Source: CAYSCZ01 sp964429655 (GTDB taxonomy: Bacteria > Bacteroidota > Bacteroidia > Cytophagales > Cyclobacteriaceae). Taken from it: a stretch of 64,000 nucleotides of DNA. The position numbers and the translations under genes were made by a program. This document shows positions 8,301 to 17,767 of this stretch, in pieces (the first letter of the stretch is position 1; the number at the start of each line of letters is the position of its first letter). Location: NCBI GenBank assembly GCA_964429655.1, contig CAYSCZ010000002.1, forward strand, positions 1 through 64,000, in the 5' to 3' direction. Below the pieces are notes generated by a model. That model did no database searches and had not been told where the DNA came from. It worked only from the letters and a program-made list of their open reading frames with translations.

Positions 8301-10178
8301 ATGAAATATGATCCTCATGAAATCTTAAAAAAGTATTGGGGTTATAATTCCTTTAGAAATCCGCAGGAGGAAATAATCAAGTCAGTGCTTAATGGAAAAG
8401 ACACCCTGGCGTTACTTCCAACAGGTGGTGGCAAGTCTATCTGCTTCCAGGTGCCGGCCTTATGCACAGAAGGTATTTGCATAGTCATATCTCCTTTGGT
8501 AGCCTTAATGAAGGATCAGGTAAACAATCTCAAATCCAGGAATATCAAAGCAACCGCCATTTATTCTGGTCTAAGCAGGGAACAGATGGACGTTTTGTTG
8601 GACAACTGTATTTATGGTGAGACTAAATTCCTATATGTCTCCCCTGAGAGATTGAGAACAGAGCTATTCCTGGAAAGAGCTTCAAAAATGAACATTAATT
8701 TATTAGCAGTTGACGAAGCACACTGTATCTCTCAATGGGGGTATGACTTTAGACCTTCATATCTAGAAATTCATGAGTTTAAAAATAAATTCATTAAAAT
8801 ACCGATCATTGCTTTAACTGCTACCGCTACTAAAACGGTAAAACACGATATCCTTGAGAAACTGGAAATTAAGGATGCTGCTGTATTCATTAAATCTTTT
8901 GCAAGGGAGAACTTATCCTACTCAGTTTTTAAAGAAGAAAATAAGGCTTCGAAATTGATTGAAATATTAAATAATGTCTATGGGTCGGCAATAATTTATG
9001 TGAGCAGTCGAAGACATGCGGAAAACTTATCAGTTTTTTTAAATAATAGAAGAATATCGTCAAGGCACTACCATGCCGGACTTAGCCACAAAGACAGGGA
9101 TCAGCGGCAAAGTGAATGGATAAAAAATAAGTTTAAAGTCATGGTCGCTACCAATGCCTTTGGTATGGGTATAGACAAGCCAGACGTACGGGTAGTTGTC
9201 CACTACGAGTTACCGGAAAGTATAGAAGCGTACTATCAGGAAGCTGGTCGTGCTGGAAGGGATGGTAAAAAATCATACGCTGTTATCTTGTACCACGAAA
9301 GTGACATAGAAGAATTACAATTAAAATTTCACAAAGCCAACCCCTCGGAAGAAATGCTTAAAAAAGTCTATCAGAGCTTGGCCAACCATTATAAAATAGC
9401 TGTGGGCACAAATTACCTTGCCAGCTATGACTTTGACTTGAGAAGCTTCTGTAAAGCTTATAAACTGGACGCCTTATCAACATTCCATGCATTGAAGAAA
9501 CTGGAGGAGCAACAATTAATTCAGTTTAATGAGAGCTTTTATGCTTCATCTATGCTGAAAATTAATATTGACAGGGAGGAGCTTTATAAATATCAGGTGG
9601 CACATGCAACTATTGACGAATCAATAAAATCCTTATTAAGATTATATGGCGGTGAATTATTCAGCAATTTTATTAGCGTATCGGAAGATCAACTGGCGAT
9701 CCTTCAAAAATCCAGTCATGGCGCAATAAAAAATCAATTTATACAAATGGATAAACAAGGTATAATATCTTATCGCCCACAGGACAATACACCTAAAGTC
9801 ATTTTTTTAACTGCAAGGCAGGATATAAACAAACTATCCATCGATAGAAAAATATTATCCGAAAGAAGGGCAATTAAGGAAAATAAAGTCAAAAAAATCG
9901 TCGAGTACATTACCAGTAAAGTATTATGCCGTACACAATTCCTACAGGAATATTTTGATGAAATTTCATACACAACATGTGGGATTTGCGACGTATGCCT
10001 TGAGAAGAAAAAGCATAGCAAGAAACTTCAAATTCCAGATTTAAAAGACAAAATCAATAAATTAACGATTAAGACCACCGAAAGTGATCAAATAGCAAGA
10101 ATCCTCAATATTAAAAAAGACGCTCACCTGATTGAAGCGATCAGGCAGTTAAAAGAAGAAGGAAAATTAAAGCAATAA
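8301..10178 (+). CDS. recQ: RecQ family ATP-dependent DNA helicase
   Basis: 3'-5' superfamily 2 helicase for recombination and fork repair. Clear motifs: LLPTGGGKS (Walker A, about residues 38-46), DEAHCISQWGYDFRPSY (DEAH box near 138), ATNAFGMGIDKPDVR, YYQEAGRAGRDG (motif VI), and the zinc cysteines in CRTQ...CGICDVC near 540-560. The C-terminus is short and ends without a full HRDC domain, so the protein (625 residues) is helicase, zinc and winged-helix only. The ATG at 8301 is chosen because translation from the upstream in-frame start at 8217 would run inside the crotonase gene; a GTG at 8298 is adjacent. Confidence 0.95.
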   Translation: MKYDPHEILKKYWGYNSFRNPQEEIIKSVLNGKDTLALLPTGGGKSICFQVPALCTEGICIVISPLVALMKDQVNNLKSRNIKATAIYSGLSREQMDVLLDNCIYGETKFLYVSPERLRTELFLERASKMNINLLAVDEAHCISQWGYDFRPSYLEIHEFKNKFIKIPIIALTATATKTVKHDILEKLEIKDAAVFIKSFARENLSYSVFKEENKASKLIEILNNVYGSAIIYVSSRRHAENLSVFLNNRRISSRHYHAGLSHKDRDQRQSEWIKNKFKVMVATNAFGMGIDKPDVRVVVHYELPESIEAYYQEAGRAGRDGKKSYAVILYHESDIEELQLKFHKANPSEEMLKKVYQSLANHYKIAVGTNYLASYDFDLRSFCKAYKLDALSTFHALKKLEEQQLIQFNESFYASSMLKINIDREELYKYQVAHATIDESIKSLLRLYGGELFSNFISVSEDQLAILQKSSHGAIKNQFIQMDKQGIISYRPQDNTPKVIFLTARQDINKLSIDRKILSERRAIKENKVKKIVEYITSKVLCRTQFLQEYFDEISYTTCGICDVCLEKKKHSKKLQIPDLKDKINKLTIKTTESDQIARILNIKKDAHLIEAIRQLKEEGKLKQ

Positions 10179-10200
10179 AAAAGGGGCAATTAAGCCCCTT
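10177..10200 (-). terminator. Intrinsic terminator of sodA (shared with recQ)
   Basis: Perfect 7-bp stem AAGGGGC / GCCCCTT (10181-10187 and 10194-10200) with a 6-base loop. On the minus strand it lies 3 bases past the sodA stop and is followed by T6. On the plus strand it lies 2 bases past the recQ stop with a weaker T-rich tail, so it may act in both directions. Confidence 0.85.
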
Positions 10201-10203
10201 CCA

Positions 10204-10809
10204 TTATTTTGCTGCTTCAAGTCTCTTATTGACCTGGTCCCAATTAATTACATCATAAAAAGCTGCAATATAATCAGGCCGTTTGTTTTGATACTTCAAA
10301 TAGTAAGCATGCTCCCATACATCAAGTCCAAGAATTGGAGTGCCATTGGCATCAGCCACAGGCATTAGGGTATTGTCTTGATTAGGTGTGGAAGTAACAT
10401 GTAATTTTCCGTTACCATCAACAATCAACCACGCCCAACCTGAACCAAACCTGGTAGTTGCGGCTGCGGTAAATTTTTCTTTGAAGGAATCATAAGAACC
10501 AAATGCTGAATCAATTGCTTCGGCGACTGCCCCTGTAGGATTCCCACCACCATTAGGTGACATGATTGTCCAGAATAAGTTGTGGTTGTAAAAGCCACCA
10601 CCGTTGTTTCTTATCGCATTGTTGTCAACATTATTCTTTAGCAGCTCGTCAATTGATTTCTTTTCCAAATCTGTGCCTTCAATAGCGGCATTCAGTTTGT
10701 TAGTATAAGCAGCATGATGCTTTCCATGATGAATTTCCATGGTTTTAGCATCAATATGCGGTTCCAATGCATCATAGGCATAGGGTAATGAAGGTAATTC
10801 AAAAGCCAT
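10204..10809 (-). CDS. sodA: Superoxide dismutase, Mn-type (Mn/Fe family)
   Basis: Cytoplasmic enzyme converting superoxide to peroxide and oxygen. The 201 residues carry the four metal ligands His27 (MEIHHGKHH), His76 ([11 protein letters not shown]), Asp163 and His167 ([18 protein letters not shown]). Gly before the FYNH block and the Gln in [10 protein letters not shown] are the residues that mark the manganese or cambialistic type; iron enzymes place Gln and Ala/His at the equivalent sites. No signal peptide. It is a single-gene unit with its own terminator, ending convergently with recQ. Confidence 0.95.
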   Translation of the reverse strand: MAFELPSLPYAYDALEPHIDAKTMEIHHGKHHAAYTNKLNAAIEGTDLEKKSIDELLKNNVDNNAIRNNGGGFYNHNLFWTIMSPNGGGNPTGAVAEAIDSAFGSYDSFKEKFTAAATTRFGSGWAWLIVDGNGKLHVTSTPNQDNTLMPVADANGTPILGLDVWEHAYYLKYQNKRPDYIAAFYDVINWDQVNKRLEAAK

Positions 10810-10856
10810 AATATTTAATTTTAGGTTTTTAGGTTAAACAAAAATTTGTAGTAAAC

Positions 10857-11321
10857 TTACTTTATGTTACTGTTTTTATGCCTTAACTGTTTAAAGAAAT
10901 CTTTAATTAGGTGCTGACATTCCTCCCTAAGTACACCCTCAACAACTTCGGTTCTGGGATGGAGCATTTTATTATTTGTGTTCATGAACCCTCGCTCAGG
11001 ATCAGAGGCCCCATAAATCAAACCATCAATTTGACTCCAGAATAATGCTCCCGCGCACATCGCACAGGGCTCCAGGGTAACATACATCCTGCATTCTTTA
11101 AGATATTTGGAACTTAAGTAATTCTCTGCCGCAGTAATAGCCAGTATTTCGGCATGTGCCGTTACATCACACAATCGCTCAACCTGATTATAGGCTCGTG
11201 CAATTATTTGATTATTGCATACCACCACCGCGCCAGCGGGTATTTCTCCTTCCTCATAGGCATACCTGGCTTGTTTTAAGGCCTCCCTCATGTATCTTTC
11301 GTCGCTGTGGATAGCTATCAC
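10857..11321 (-). CDS. tadA: tRNA-specific adenosine deaminase
   Basis: Zinc deaminase that converts A34 to inosine in tRNA-Arg(ACG). The 154 residues show the cytidine/deoxycytidylate deaminase signature: HAE (His56, catalytic Glu58) and PCAMC (Cys86, Cys89), plus the TadA-specific NQVERLCDVTAHAE and GASDPERGFMNT stretches. Length is typical. The upstream exported-protein gene on the same strand ends 5 bases before the tadA start, so the two are probably co-transcribed. Confidence 0.92.
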   Translation of the reverse strand: MIAIHSDERYMREALKQARYAYEEGEIPAGAVVVCNNQIIARAYNQVERLCDVTAHAEILAITAAENYLSSKYLKECRMYVTLEPCAMCAGALFWSQIDGLIYGASDPERGFMNTNNKMLHPRTEVVEGVLREECQHLIKDFFKQLRHKNSNIK

Positions 11322-11326
11322 CTGAT

Positions 11327-11866
11327 TTATTTTATTTTGATGGTTTGCATCACCTGTGGAGCCACCTCTCTCCAGGGGCCTGATATCCTCTTGTCACAAT
11401 TCATATGGAATATATAAACTTCCGCTTCATGTACCGTGTATTGAATGTAAGTGTACCTGGACAAAGGTCCATTTTTGAGCACAGAGTTTCTGCCTCCCTG
11501 CACACTGGATTCAAATTCAAAAACGGCATATTTTTTATCATTGATCACCTGAATTTCTTCTCTTATGAAATCAACTTTATCATAAATGTTCAGAAAATTA
11601 GATCTATAAAATGATTGTAGGATTTTAATATCACTTTCACGCCATTGGGTATTGCTTTTATTAACCCCGATGTCAACACGACGTGATGGATCACTATACA
11701 TAGCAATGGGTGATTTGTAAGCCAGATATCTTTGCCTTATTTCAGATTCCGACATTGGTGTAAAAGACTCTGGAATCATCATTCTGATGTTACCAGCAGG
11801 TTTTACTTTAGCTAACTCAACAGGTTGAATCAGCAGTGTTAGTATCATGATTCCAAATATTTTCAT
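11327..11866 (-). CDS. Exported protein of unknown function
   Basis: No family recognised. The 179-residue protein starts with a short hydrophobic signal-like segment (MKIFGIMILTLLIQPVELA) and continues as a mixed alpha/beta soluble domain. An R-x-R-x-Y-L-A-Y motif near 44-51 and a C-terminal IFHMNCDKR segment with a lone Cys are visible. The layout (PESFTPMSESE, later YTYIQYTVHEAEVYIFHMNC) is reminiscent of small periplasmic or lipoprotein domains in Bacteroidota, but no function can be claimed. It probably forms an operon with tadA. A TAATTTTG -7 match lies upstream on the minus strand at 11932-11939, overlapping the aspS leader. Confidence 0.6.
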   Translation of the reverse strand: MKIFGIMILTLLIQPVELAKVKPAGNIRMMIPESFTPMSESEIRQRYLAYKSPIAMYSDPSRRVDIGVNKSNTQWRESDIKILQSFYRSNFLNIYDKVDFIREEIQVINDKKYAVFEFESSVQGGRNSVLKNGPLSRYTYIQYTVHEAEVYIFHMNCDKRISGPWREVAPQVMQTIKIK

Positions 11867-11951
11867 TGACGCATTGAACTTTTATTTGGTTAATTAATGT
11901 CGATTGCCAGGTCTGATTATTTTTACCGATTCAAAATTAAATAAATTACTG

Positions 11952-13697
11952 ATGTATAGAACACACACTTGCGGTGACTTGAGAATCAATAACGTAAATC
12001 AAAAAGTAAAATTATGCGGCTGGGTACAGAAAGCAAGGGACAAAGGTGGGATGATCTGGATTGATTTGAGAGACCGGTATGGAGTAACACAATTAATTTT
12101 TGAAGAAGATAGTACAGATGCGGGGATCATAAAGGTTGCACGCAGTTGCGGAAGGGAGTACGTAATTCAAATTGAAGGCGAGGTAATAGAAAGGGTATCA
12201 AAAAATCCGAAACTGCCTACAGGAGACATAGAGATTAGGGTTATTAAATTAGAGGTACTTAACCAGTCAAAAACACCTCCATTCATTATAGAAGACGATA
12301 CTGATGGAGGTGAAGACCTACGGATGAAGTACAGGTATCTTGACTTAAGAAGAAATAAAGTGAGAGGTAAGCTGGAGCTAAGGCACAGAATGATGAAGCA
12401 TACGCGTCAATACCTGGATGATAAAAACTTTCTTGAGGTGGAAACACCAGTTTTAATTAAATCCACGCCGGAAGGTGCAAGGGATTTTGTGGTTCCTTCA
12501 AGGGTTAACAAAGGTCAATTTTATGCATTACCTCAATCACCCCAAACTTTTAAGCAGCTGCTTATGGTATCAGGATTTGACAAATATTTTCAGATTGTTA
12601 AATGCTTTAGAGATGAAGACTTACGAGCGGATAGACAACCTGAATTCACCCAAATAGACTGTGAGATGTCTTTTGTTGATCAAAACGATGTATTTCAGGT
12701 TTTTGAAGGGCTCGTAAGCCATTTATTCAAAAGTGTACTGAATGTTGAAATTGGAGACTTCCACCGGCTTACGTATGATGACGCAATGAAAATATATGGC
12801 AATGACAAACCTGACCTACGTTTTGGTATGGAATTTACCGAGCTGAATGAGGTATGCCAGGGAAATGGATTCCAGGTTTTTGATCAGGCGGCATTAATTG
12901 TAGGAATAAACGTTCCGGGTTGTGCTGAATACACCCGAAAGCAATTGGGTGAATTAACCAATTTTGTAAAAAAACCTCAGATCGGCGCTAAAGGCTTAGT
13001 GTATGTTAAACATAACTCAGATAGCACTTTTAAATCATCTGTTGATAAATTTTTTAACCCTGATCAATTGAAAAAATGGTCCGATAAGTTTGAATCAAAG
13101 CCGGGTGATTTGATGCTGATCCTTGCCGGAGAAAAATCCAGCACCAGAAAAGCACTTTCCGAATTAAGATTGCAGATGGGCAACAGGCTGGGATTGAGAG
13201 ACACAAAAACTTTTAAACCATTATGGGTAATAGATTTTCCTTTGATGGAATGGGACGAAGAGACCCAAAGATATTATGCCATGCACCACCCTTTTACCTC
13301 GCCCAAAAAAGAAGATATCCCATATCTTGAAACAGACTTAAGCAAGGTACATGCAAACGCTTACGATATGGTAATCAATGGTGTTGAAGTCGGCGGAGGC
13401 TCCATTAGAATACATGACAGGGGAATGCAACAAAAAATATTCAAAACACTGGGATTTACAAATGATGAAGCCAAGGCCCAATTTGGGTTTTTAATGGATG
13501 CCTTTGAATATGGGGCTCCTCCTCATGGTGGAATTGCCTTCGGCTTTGATCGCTTATGCTCATTATTTGGTGGATCTGAGACCATAAGGGATTACATAGC
13601 CTTCCCAAAAAATACCAGTGGAAGAGATGTTATGATCGATTCACCATCTGAAATTGCAGTGGAACAATTGGATGAGCTTGGCATCAAACTGGCTTAG
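11952..13697 (+). CDS. aspS: Aspartyl-tRNA synthetase
   Basis: Class II synthetase charging tRNA-Asp, bacterial type. An OB-fold anticodon domain ([27 protein letters not shown]) comes first, then motif 2 [18 protein letters not shown], the bacterial GAD insertion (about 290-410), and motif 3 with [16 protein letters not shown]. The start is taken at ATG 11952, giving 581 residues that begin MYRTHTCG as in homologues; a TTG at 11904 would add 16 unrelated residues. Its stop overlaps the last 4 bases of the convergent PspC-domain gene. Confidence 0.96.
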   Translation: MYRTHTCGDLRINNVNQKVKLCGWVQKARDKGGMIWIDLRDRYGVTQLIFEEDSTDAGIIKVARSCGREYVIQIEGEVIERVSKNPKLPTGDIEIRVIKLEVLNQSKTPPFIIEDDTDGGEDLRMKYRYLDLRRNKVRGKLELRHRMMKHTRQYLDDKNFLEVETPVLIKSTPEGARDFVVPSRVNKGQFYALPQSPQTFKQLLMVSGFDKYFQIVKCFRDEDLRADRQPEFTQIDCEMSFVDQNDVFQVFEGLVSHLFKSVLNVEIGDFHRLTYDDAMKIYGNDKPDLRFGMEFTELNEVCQGNGFQVFDQAALIVGINVPGCAEYTRKQLGELTNFVKKPQIGAKGLVYVKHNSDSTFKSSVDKFFNPDQLKKWSDKFESKPGDLMLILAGEKSSTRKALSELRLQMGNRLGLRDTKTFKPLWVIDFPLMEWDEETQRYYAMHHPFTSPKKEDIPYLETDLSKVHANAYDMVINGVEVGGGSIRIHDRGMQQKIFKTLGFTNDEAKAQFGFLMDAFEYGAPPHGGIAFGFDRLCSLFGGSETIRDYIAFPKNTSGRDVMIDSPSEIAVEQLDELGIKLA

Positions 13698-16138
13698 TAG
13701 TCATCCCTTTTTATATCACCTAACCCATCTGTTTTTTGGTTTATGTTGGGTTGTCCCCGGTAGGTTATTTTACTAAATCCAGAGGAACCAGCGGTTAAAT
13801 AGTCTTTAGCGTAGACCTCAGCCTTTGAAGCTCCTGAGACATTGATCGAAACATTCTCAACCCTGAATTCATAAGCAGAGAGTTTGCTTGCCCCGGATAA
13901 ATTAGCTTCCAGAATATCGGCTTTACCAACCATTAAAAGAACAGAAGCGCCTTCCAGATCAATGCTGACTTCCTCAAAATCAGCGTTAATCCTTCCCCTG
14001 GAGGCTCCATTAAGCTTCATAATAATTGACTCATTGTCAAACCCAATTACATTGGCTTTACAAGCACCGGATAATTCAAGATAATTCACAATAGGCATTG
14101 ATATATTTACCAATGGAGGTTCATCTCGGTAATTAAATAACCACCATTTCATATCCCTGTTTATATCCAACTTCAAATTATCTCCCATCTGTTCAACCAC
14201 CACATCCCTGACCATTTCCTTTTCACCTGATAGTTCAACTTTAAATTCATTGGACTGCACAATATTTAGCCTTAGTGCAGATGAGGCTATGACCTCATCG
14301 AAATCTTTGAAATCATAGGTAATCAAATTATCATTTCCATCATACTCATATTTAGATGAAGGAAAATCAATTCGCTCTTCACAATCAATGCATATCAATC
14401 TTCCATTGGTAAACATCCAATGATTACTTCCATTGCCATAATCATTTATCCCCTGCAAGACCATGCCATGCTCAAGCAGATACTCAACTCCTGAGCCAAC
14501 CCTGAAACTATGCTTTTCAGGAATATATAATGTAAGCGATACTTCCTGGAACCTAAATGGAATCTTTTCAAAGCCAAGGTTTGAATCAAAAATTAAAGAA
14601 GCGTCCTGCTTAACCACGTTATAATCAATCAATGATGCAGCCTCTTCAGCTTTATGACGGGTAAATGCCCTGGATTCAATACGGGTGGATAACTTAATGA
14701 TACTATCCTGATGGCTTCGAAGTCTTAAATCGACTGATTTGTAATCCCTGTAACCTGTCTTGTTAATTTTTAAATGAGTAACCTCATGATCCAATGGAAA
14801 ATATGTAGTTGTCTGGTGAACACCACTTTCCCTAAAACTACCAACAGAGTTGGGGACAAGAAAAACAAACAAAATAAACGAAAGCACCCAAATAGCAAGC
14901 AATGACCAACCGGCATAAGCATTGACCAACCAGCGTTTTGCCAAGGCTGCCAACCCAAGGAAAATTATAAATAATGACGGTATAAAACCGATAATAAACA
15001 CACCTGTATGCACATACCATGGAATGCTTGCTGCCAACAAATCAAGTGGCCAGTCAAAAACAGTGGTGTATTGAAGCAGTCCGTTAAAGCCTAAAGTGGC
15101 GGCTAAAAGAGCAGAGAATGCCGTAATTAATGATATACCGGTGATAATAAGCACTATCCCAACCACGACCCTGATAAATTGAACCAGAAAATCGGCAAAA
15201 GGACTCATAGCCTTGGATAATCCATTAATTATGGTGGCAATTAGCCTGAAGGGGAATAAAAGTATTTTAACCAGTACGCTTTCCTCCTCGCCTTCTTTAA
15301 GATTTAATGTTCCTTTTACATTCGATTCTATGTTGGCAAGCGTCACGGGTTCACCCTGCATCTGCATCTTTTCAGTGATACTTTTAGCTTCTGGCGTAAT
15401 GATCCATAAAATGAAATAGATGACTATTCCTGCTCCACCAAGGAATATGGAAATCACGAAAATTAAACGAATAATTGTAGGATCGGCGCCAAAATAGGAA
15501 GCCAACCCCCCTGCTACACCACTTAAGACCCGGTCATCAGGGTTGCGGTATAGTTTTTTAATCTTCTTATCTTCTTCAAGGCTTTCTGAGGCAGGGACAA
15601 TGATCCATAAGATGATGTAGCTGATCAATATTATTCCGCTCAACTTCAAAATAATAACATTGAAAAAAAGAAGAATTATAATTAATCGTATCCAAAGTGG
15701 ATCAATATTGAAATAATGCGCGATACCTGCTGCCACACCTCCAAGTATCCTTCGGTTAATATCACGGTAGAGACGCTTAGTGCCAAATTTTGGCGGATTT
15801 TCCTGGCCACCTTCCTGGTTCGATTTTTCATCCTTCTCATCCTCTTGATAATCTCCTTTTTCTTGTAATTCTGATGCAGCCTCAAAATCTGATATGGTGC
15901 CCATGGTTGCAATGAGCGTTTCCACATCTTCATAGGTGATCACCTGTTTCCCATCAGAGAGTTTGGAAAGAAATATTTCTGCCATCCTGTTTTCGATATC
16001 ATCAATGATCTCCTGACTATCTTCGAATGATGAAAAATAAATATTGATTGACTCCAGATATTTTTTGAGGTGTTCATATCCATCTTCTTCAACATGAAAG
16101 ATGATACCACTAATATTGATACTTATATTCTTCTTCAT
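13694..16138 (-). CDS. PspC-domain membrane protein with C-terminal GIN (DUF2807-type) beta-helix
   Basis: An 814-residue envelope-stress type protein. A soluble N-terminal domain (1-100) leads to two PspC domains (about 121-185 and 195-250; [23 protein letters not shown] and [23 protein letters not shown]), a block of four or five membrane segments (about 300-450), and a periplasmic part. The end (about 600-800) is a right-handed beta-helix-like GIN domain built from repeats such as [36 protein letters not shown] and VSGASKAEV. PspC proteins sense or stabilise the inner membrane; the GIN part is usually found in exported adhesin-like proteins. It lies 3 bases after a PadR gene, so it is likely its target. 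The fusion of both modules is notable, although such proteins occur in Bacteroidota. Confidence 0.85.
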   Translation of the reverse strand: MKKNISINISGIIFHVEEDGYEHLKKYLESINIYFSSFEDSQEIIDDIENRMAEIFLSKLSDGKQVITYEDVETLIATMGTISDFEAASELQEKGDYQEDEKDEKSNQEGGQENPPKFGTKRLYRDINRRILGGVAAGIAHYFNIDPLWIRLIIILLFFNVIILKLSGIILISYIILWIIVPASESLEEDKKIKKLYRNPDDRVLSGVAGGLASYFGADPTIIRLIFVISIFLGGAGIVIYFILWIITPEAKSITEKMQMQGEPVTLANIESNVKGTLNLKEGEEESVLVKILLFPFRLIATIINGLSKAMSPFADFLVQFIRVVVGIVLIITGISLITAFSALLAATLGFNGLLQYTTVFDWPLDLLAASIPWYVHTGVFIIGFIPSLFIIFLGLAALAKRWLVNAYAGWSLLAIWVLSFILFVFLVPNSVGSFRESGVHQTTTYFPLDHEVTHLKINKTGYRDYKSVDLRLRSHQDSIIKLSTRIESRAFTRHKAEEAASLIDYNVVKQDASLIFDSNLGFEKIPFRFQEVSLTLYIPEKHSFRVGSGVEYLLEHGMVLQGINDYGNGSNHWMFTNGRLICIDCEERIDFPSSKYEYDGNDNLITYDFKDFDEVIASSALRLNIVQSNEFKVELSGEKEMVRDVVVEQMGDNLKLDINRDMKWWLFNYRDEPPLVNISMPIVNYLELSGACKANVIGFDNESIIMKLNGASRGRINADFEEVSIDLEGASVLLMVGKADILEANLSGASKLSAYEFRVENVSINVSGASKAEVYAKDYLTAGSSGFSKITYRGQPNINQKTDGLGDIKRDDY

Positions 16139-16141
16139 GGA

Positions 16142-16480
16142 TCAAATTTTTGTGTCTTTTGAAATAATATTTTGTGTGGACTCCAATAGTTCCTTCCATG
16201 TTTCATCCAATTTATGAAGGAATGATGATCCCTGCTCGGTAATTGTATAATATTTTCTCGGAGGTCCAGAAGTAGATTCTACCCATTTATAATCCACGAG
16301 TCCAGCTTTTCTAAGCCTGGTTAGCAACGGGTATAATGTTCCTTCTACCACCATTATCCTTGCCGACGTTAATTCTTCCAGCATATCCGAGGCATAGACT
16401 TCTCCTCTTGAGATTATGTGCAATACGCAAAACTCAAGTAAACCTTTCCGCATCTGTATTTGTGTGTTTTCTAATTTCAT
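16142..16480 (-). CDS. PadR family transcriptional regulator
   Basis: Winged-helix repressor of the PadR type: 112 residues from ATG 16480 (an upstream ATG at 16495 would add MNRGV). Visible signature: KGLLEFCVLHIIS at the start, then VVEGTLYPLLTRLRKAGLVDYKWVESTSGPPRKYYTITEQG, the winged helix with the conserved TLYPLL recognition helix, and a short C-terminal dimerisation helix. The gene precedes the PspC/GIN gene by 3 bases, and PadR-PspC pairs are a recurrent arrangement in Bacteroidota. A 7-bp inverted repeat 35 bases upstream is a candidate operator. Confidence 0.9.
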   Translation of the reverse strand: MKLENTQIQMRKGLLEFCVLHIISRGEVYASDMLEELTSARIMVVEGTLYPLLTRLRKAGLVDYKWVESTSGPPRKYYTITEQGSSFLHKLDETWKELLESTQNIISKDTKI

Positions 16481-16514
16481 GACACCCCTGTTCATTCAAT
16501 AGTAATTACGATAA

Positions 16515-16537
16515 AGTACCTTGTATAGCCAGGTACT
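16515..16537. promoter_or_regulatory. Candidate PadR operator palindrome
   Basis: AGTACCT (16515-16521) and AGGTACT (16531-16537) form a perfect 7-bp inverted repeat with a 9-base spacer, 35 bases upstream of the padR start. Size, spacing and position fit an autoregulatory site for a dimeric winged-helix repressor. Binding by this PadR is inference. Confidence 0.5.
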
Positions 16538-16616
16538 ATATGATTTATTTATGTTTTTTAATGAAATTATATTTTTAATTATACTTTTTATTATTTTATT
16601 CATATTAACAAAACAA

Positions 16617-16624
16617 TAATTTTG
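16617..16624 (+). promoter_or_regulatory. Candidate -7 element for the PorV2-PorU2 operon
   Basis: TAATTTTG matches the TAnnTTTG -7 consensus. No good TTG is found 19-23 bases upstream, so this is weaker than the glgP and ilv promoters. Confidence 0.35.
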
Positions 16625-16690
16625 GATGGCTAAACTTTTCGAAAGGTGATTGACGTTATTTGTGGAGTTATTTTAAACACCCGACCAAGA

Positions 16691-17767
16691 TTGAAGAAAC
16701 TATTTTTACTAATTCTGATAGTCTATTCGACAGACTTATTATCACAGGATAACACGCCGAAATTCAGTAACGAGTTCCTGGCGATAGGCGTTGGAGCCAG
16801 GGCTTTGGGTATGGCCAATAGTGTTGTATCCAATACTTCCGATGTAACCGCAGGGTATTGGAACCCGGCTGCATTAATGGAAGTCAGTTCAAAATACCAG
16901 GGTACCGCCATGCATGCTGAATATTTCGCAGGCATAGCTAACTATGATTACCTGTCCTTTACCACTCAACTTGATAAAGATAGTAGAATTGCAATTACCG
17001 GTATTCGATTCGCAGTAGATGACATCCCTGACACAAGGTTCCTATTTGATGCCAATGGAACGCTGAATTATGATAATATTCAATTTTTCTCGGCTGCTGA
17101 TTATGGGTTTTTACTATCCTACGCCAGAAGGCTTCCGCTTTTTGGTGGGATAAATGTTGGGGGGAATATAAAAGTGATCCGAAGGATTGCCGGGGATTTT
17201 GCAGATTCCTGGGGCTTTGGCCTGGACATTTCGGCTTACAAAAAAATTAAAAACTGGCAACTAGGCTTGGTGGTTCGTGACGTTTCCACAACCTTTAATG
17301 CATGGTCGTTTAGCACTGAAGAATTGATTGATGTATTTTCACAAACTGGTAATGTAATTCCAGAAAACTCCACTGAGATCACTCTTCCCAGGGCATTAAT
17401 GGGTATTTCAAGATATTTTACCATTAGTAAGATTGGCATCTTACCGGCTGTTGAATTTGATATAACTTTTGATGGTAAAAGAAATACGGTTTTCAGTGGC
17501 AACACACTGTCAATAGACCCTCACCTGGGTATGGAGTTGGATTATGGAAGACAATTTTTCTTACGGTTTGGCGTGGGCCAGTTCCAGGAAGTGAAAGATT
17601 TTGATGGTTCAAAGTCTACAACTTTCCTACCCTCCTTCGGAGCGGGGTTACAATTTTCAAATGTAGGTATAGATTACGCCTTAACAGATATTGGTGATCA
17701 ATCTGAGGGGCTATTCTCTCATATCTTTTCTTTAACTGTTAGTTTCAACGACGCACAAAATGAATAA
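16691..17767 (+). CDS. PorV2-like type IX secretion outer-membrane barrel
   Basis: Member of the PorV/PorQ outer-membrane beta-barrel family that shuttles type IX cargo to the sortase. The N-terminus of the mature part, NEFLAIGVGARALGMANSVVSN, followed by AGYWNPAALMEV, is diagnostic, and the rest alternates amphipathic strands with a C-terminal barrel strand ending LTVSF. The TTG at 16691 is preferred because it gives a clean signal peptide (MKKLFLLILIVYSTDLLSQ); a GTG at 16646 would put 15 odd residues in front. The gene overlaps the PorU2-like gene by 8 bases, so the two are translationally coupled, which supports a dedicated PorV2-PorU2 pair rather than canonical PorV. Confidence 0.8.
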   Translation: MKKLFLLILIVYSTDLLSQDNTPKFSNEFLAIGVGARALGMANSVVSNTSDVTAGYWNPAALMEVSSKYQGTAMHAEYFAGIANYDYLSFTTQLDKDSRIAITGIRFAVDDIPDTRFLFDANGTLNYDNIQFFSAADYGFLLSYARRLPLFGGINVGGNIKVIRRIAGDFADSWGFGLDISAYKKIKNWQLGLVVRDVSTTFNAWSFSTEELIDVFSQTGNVIPENSTEITLPRALMGISRYFTISKIGILPAVEFDITFDGKRNTVFSGNTLSIDPHLGMELDYGRQFFLRFGVGQFQEVKDFDGSKSTTFLPSFGAGLQFSNVGIDYALTDIGDQSEGLFSHIFSLTVSFNDAQNE

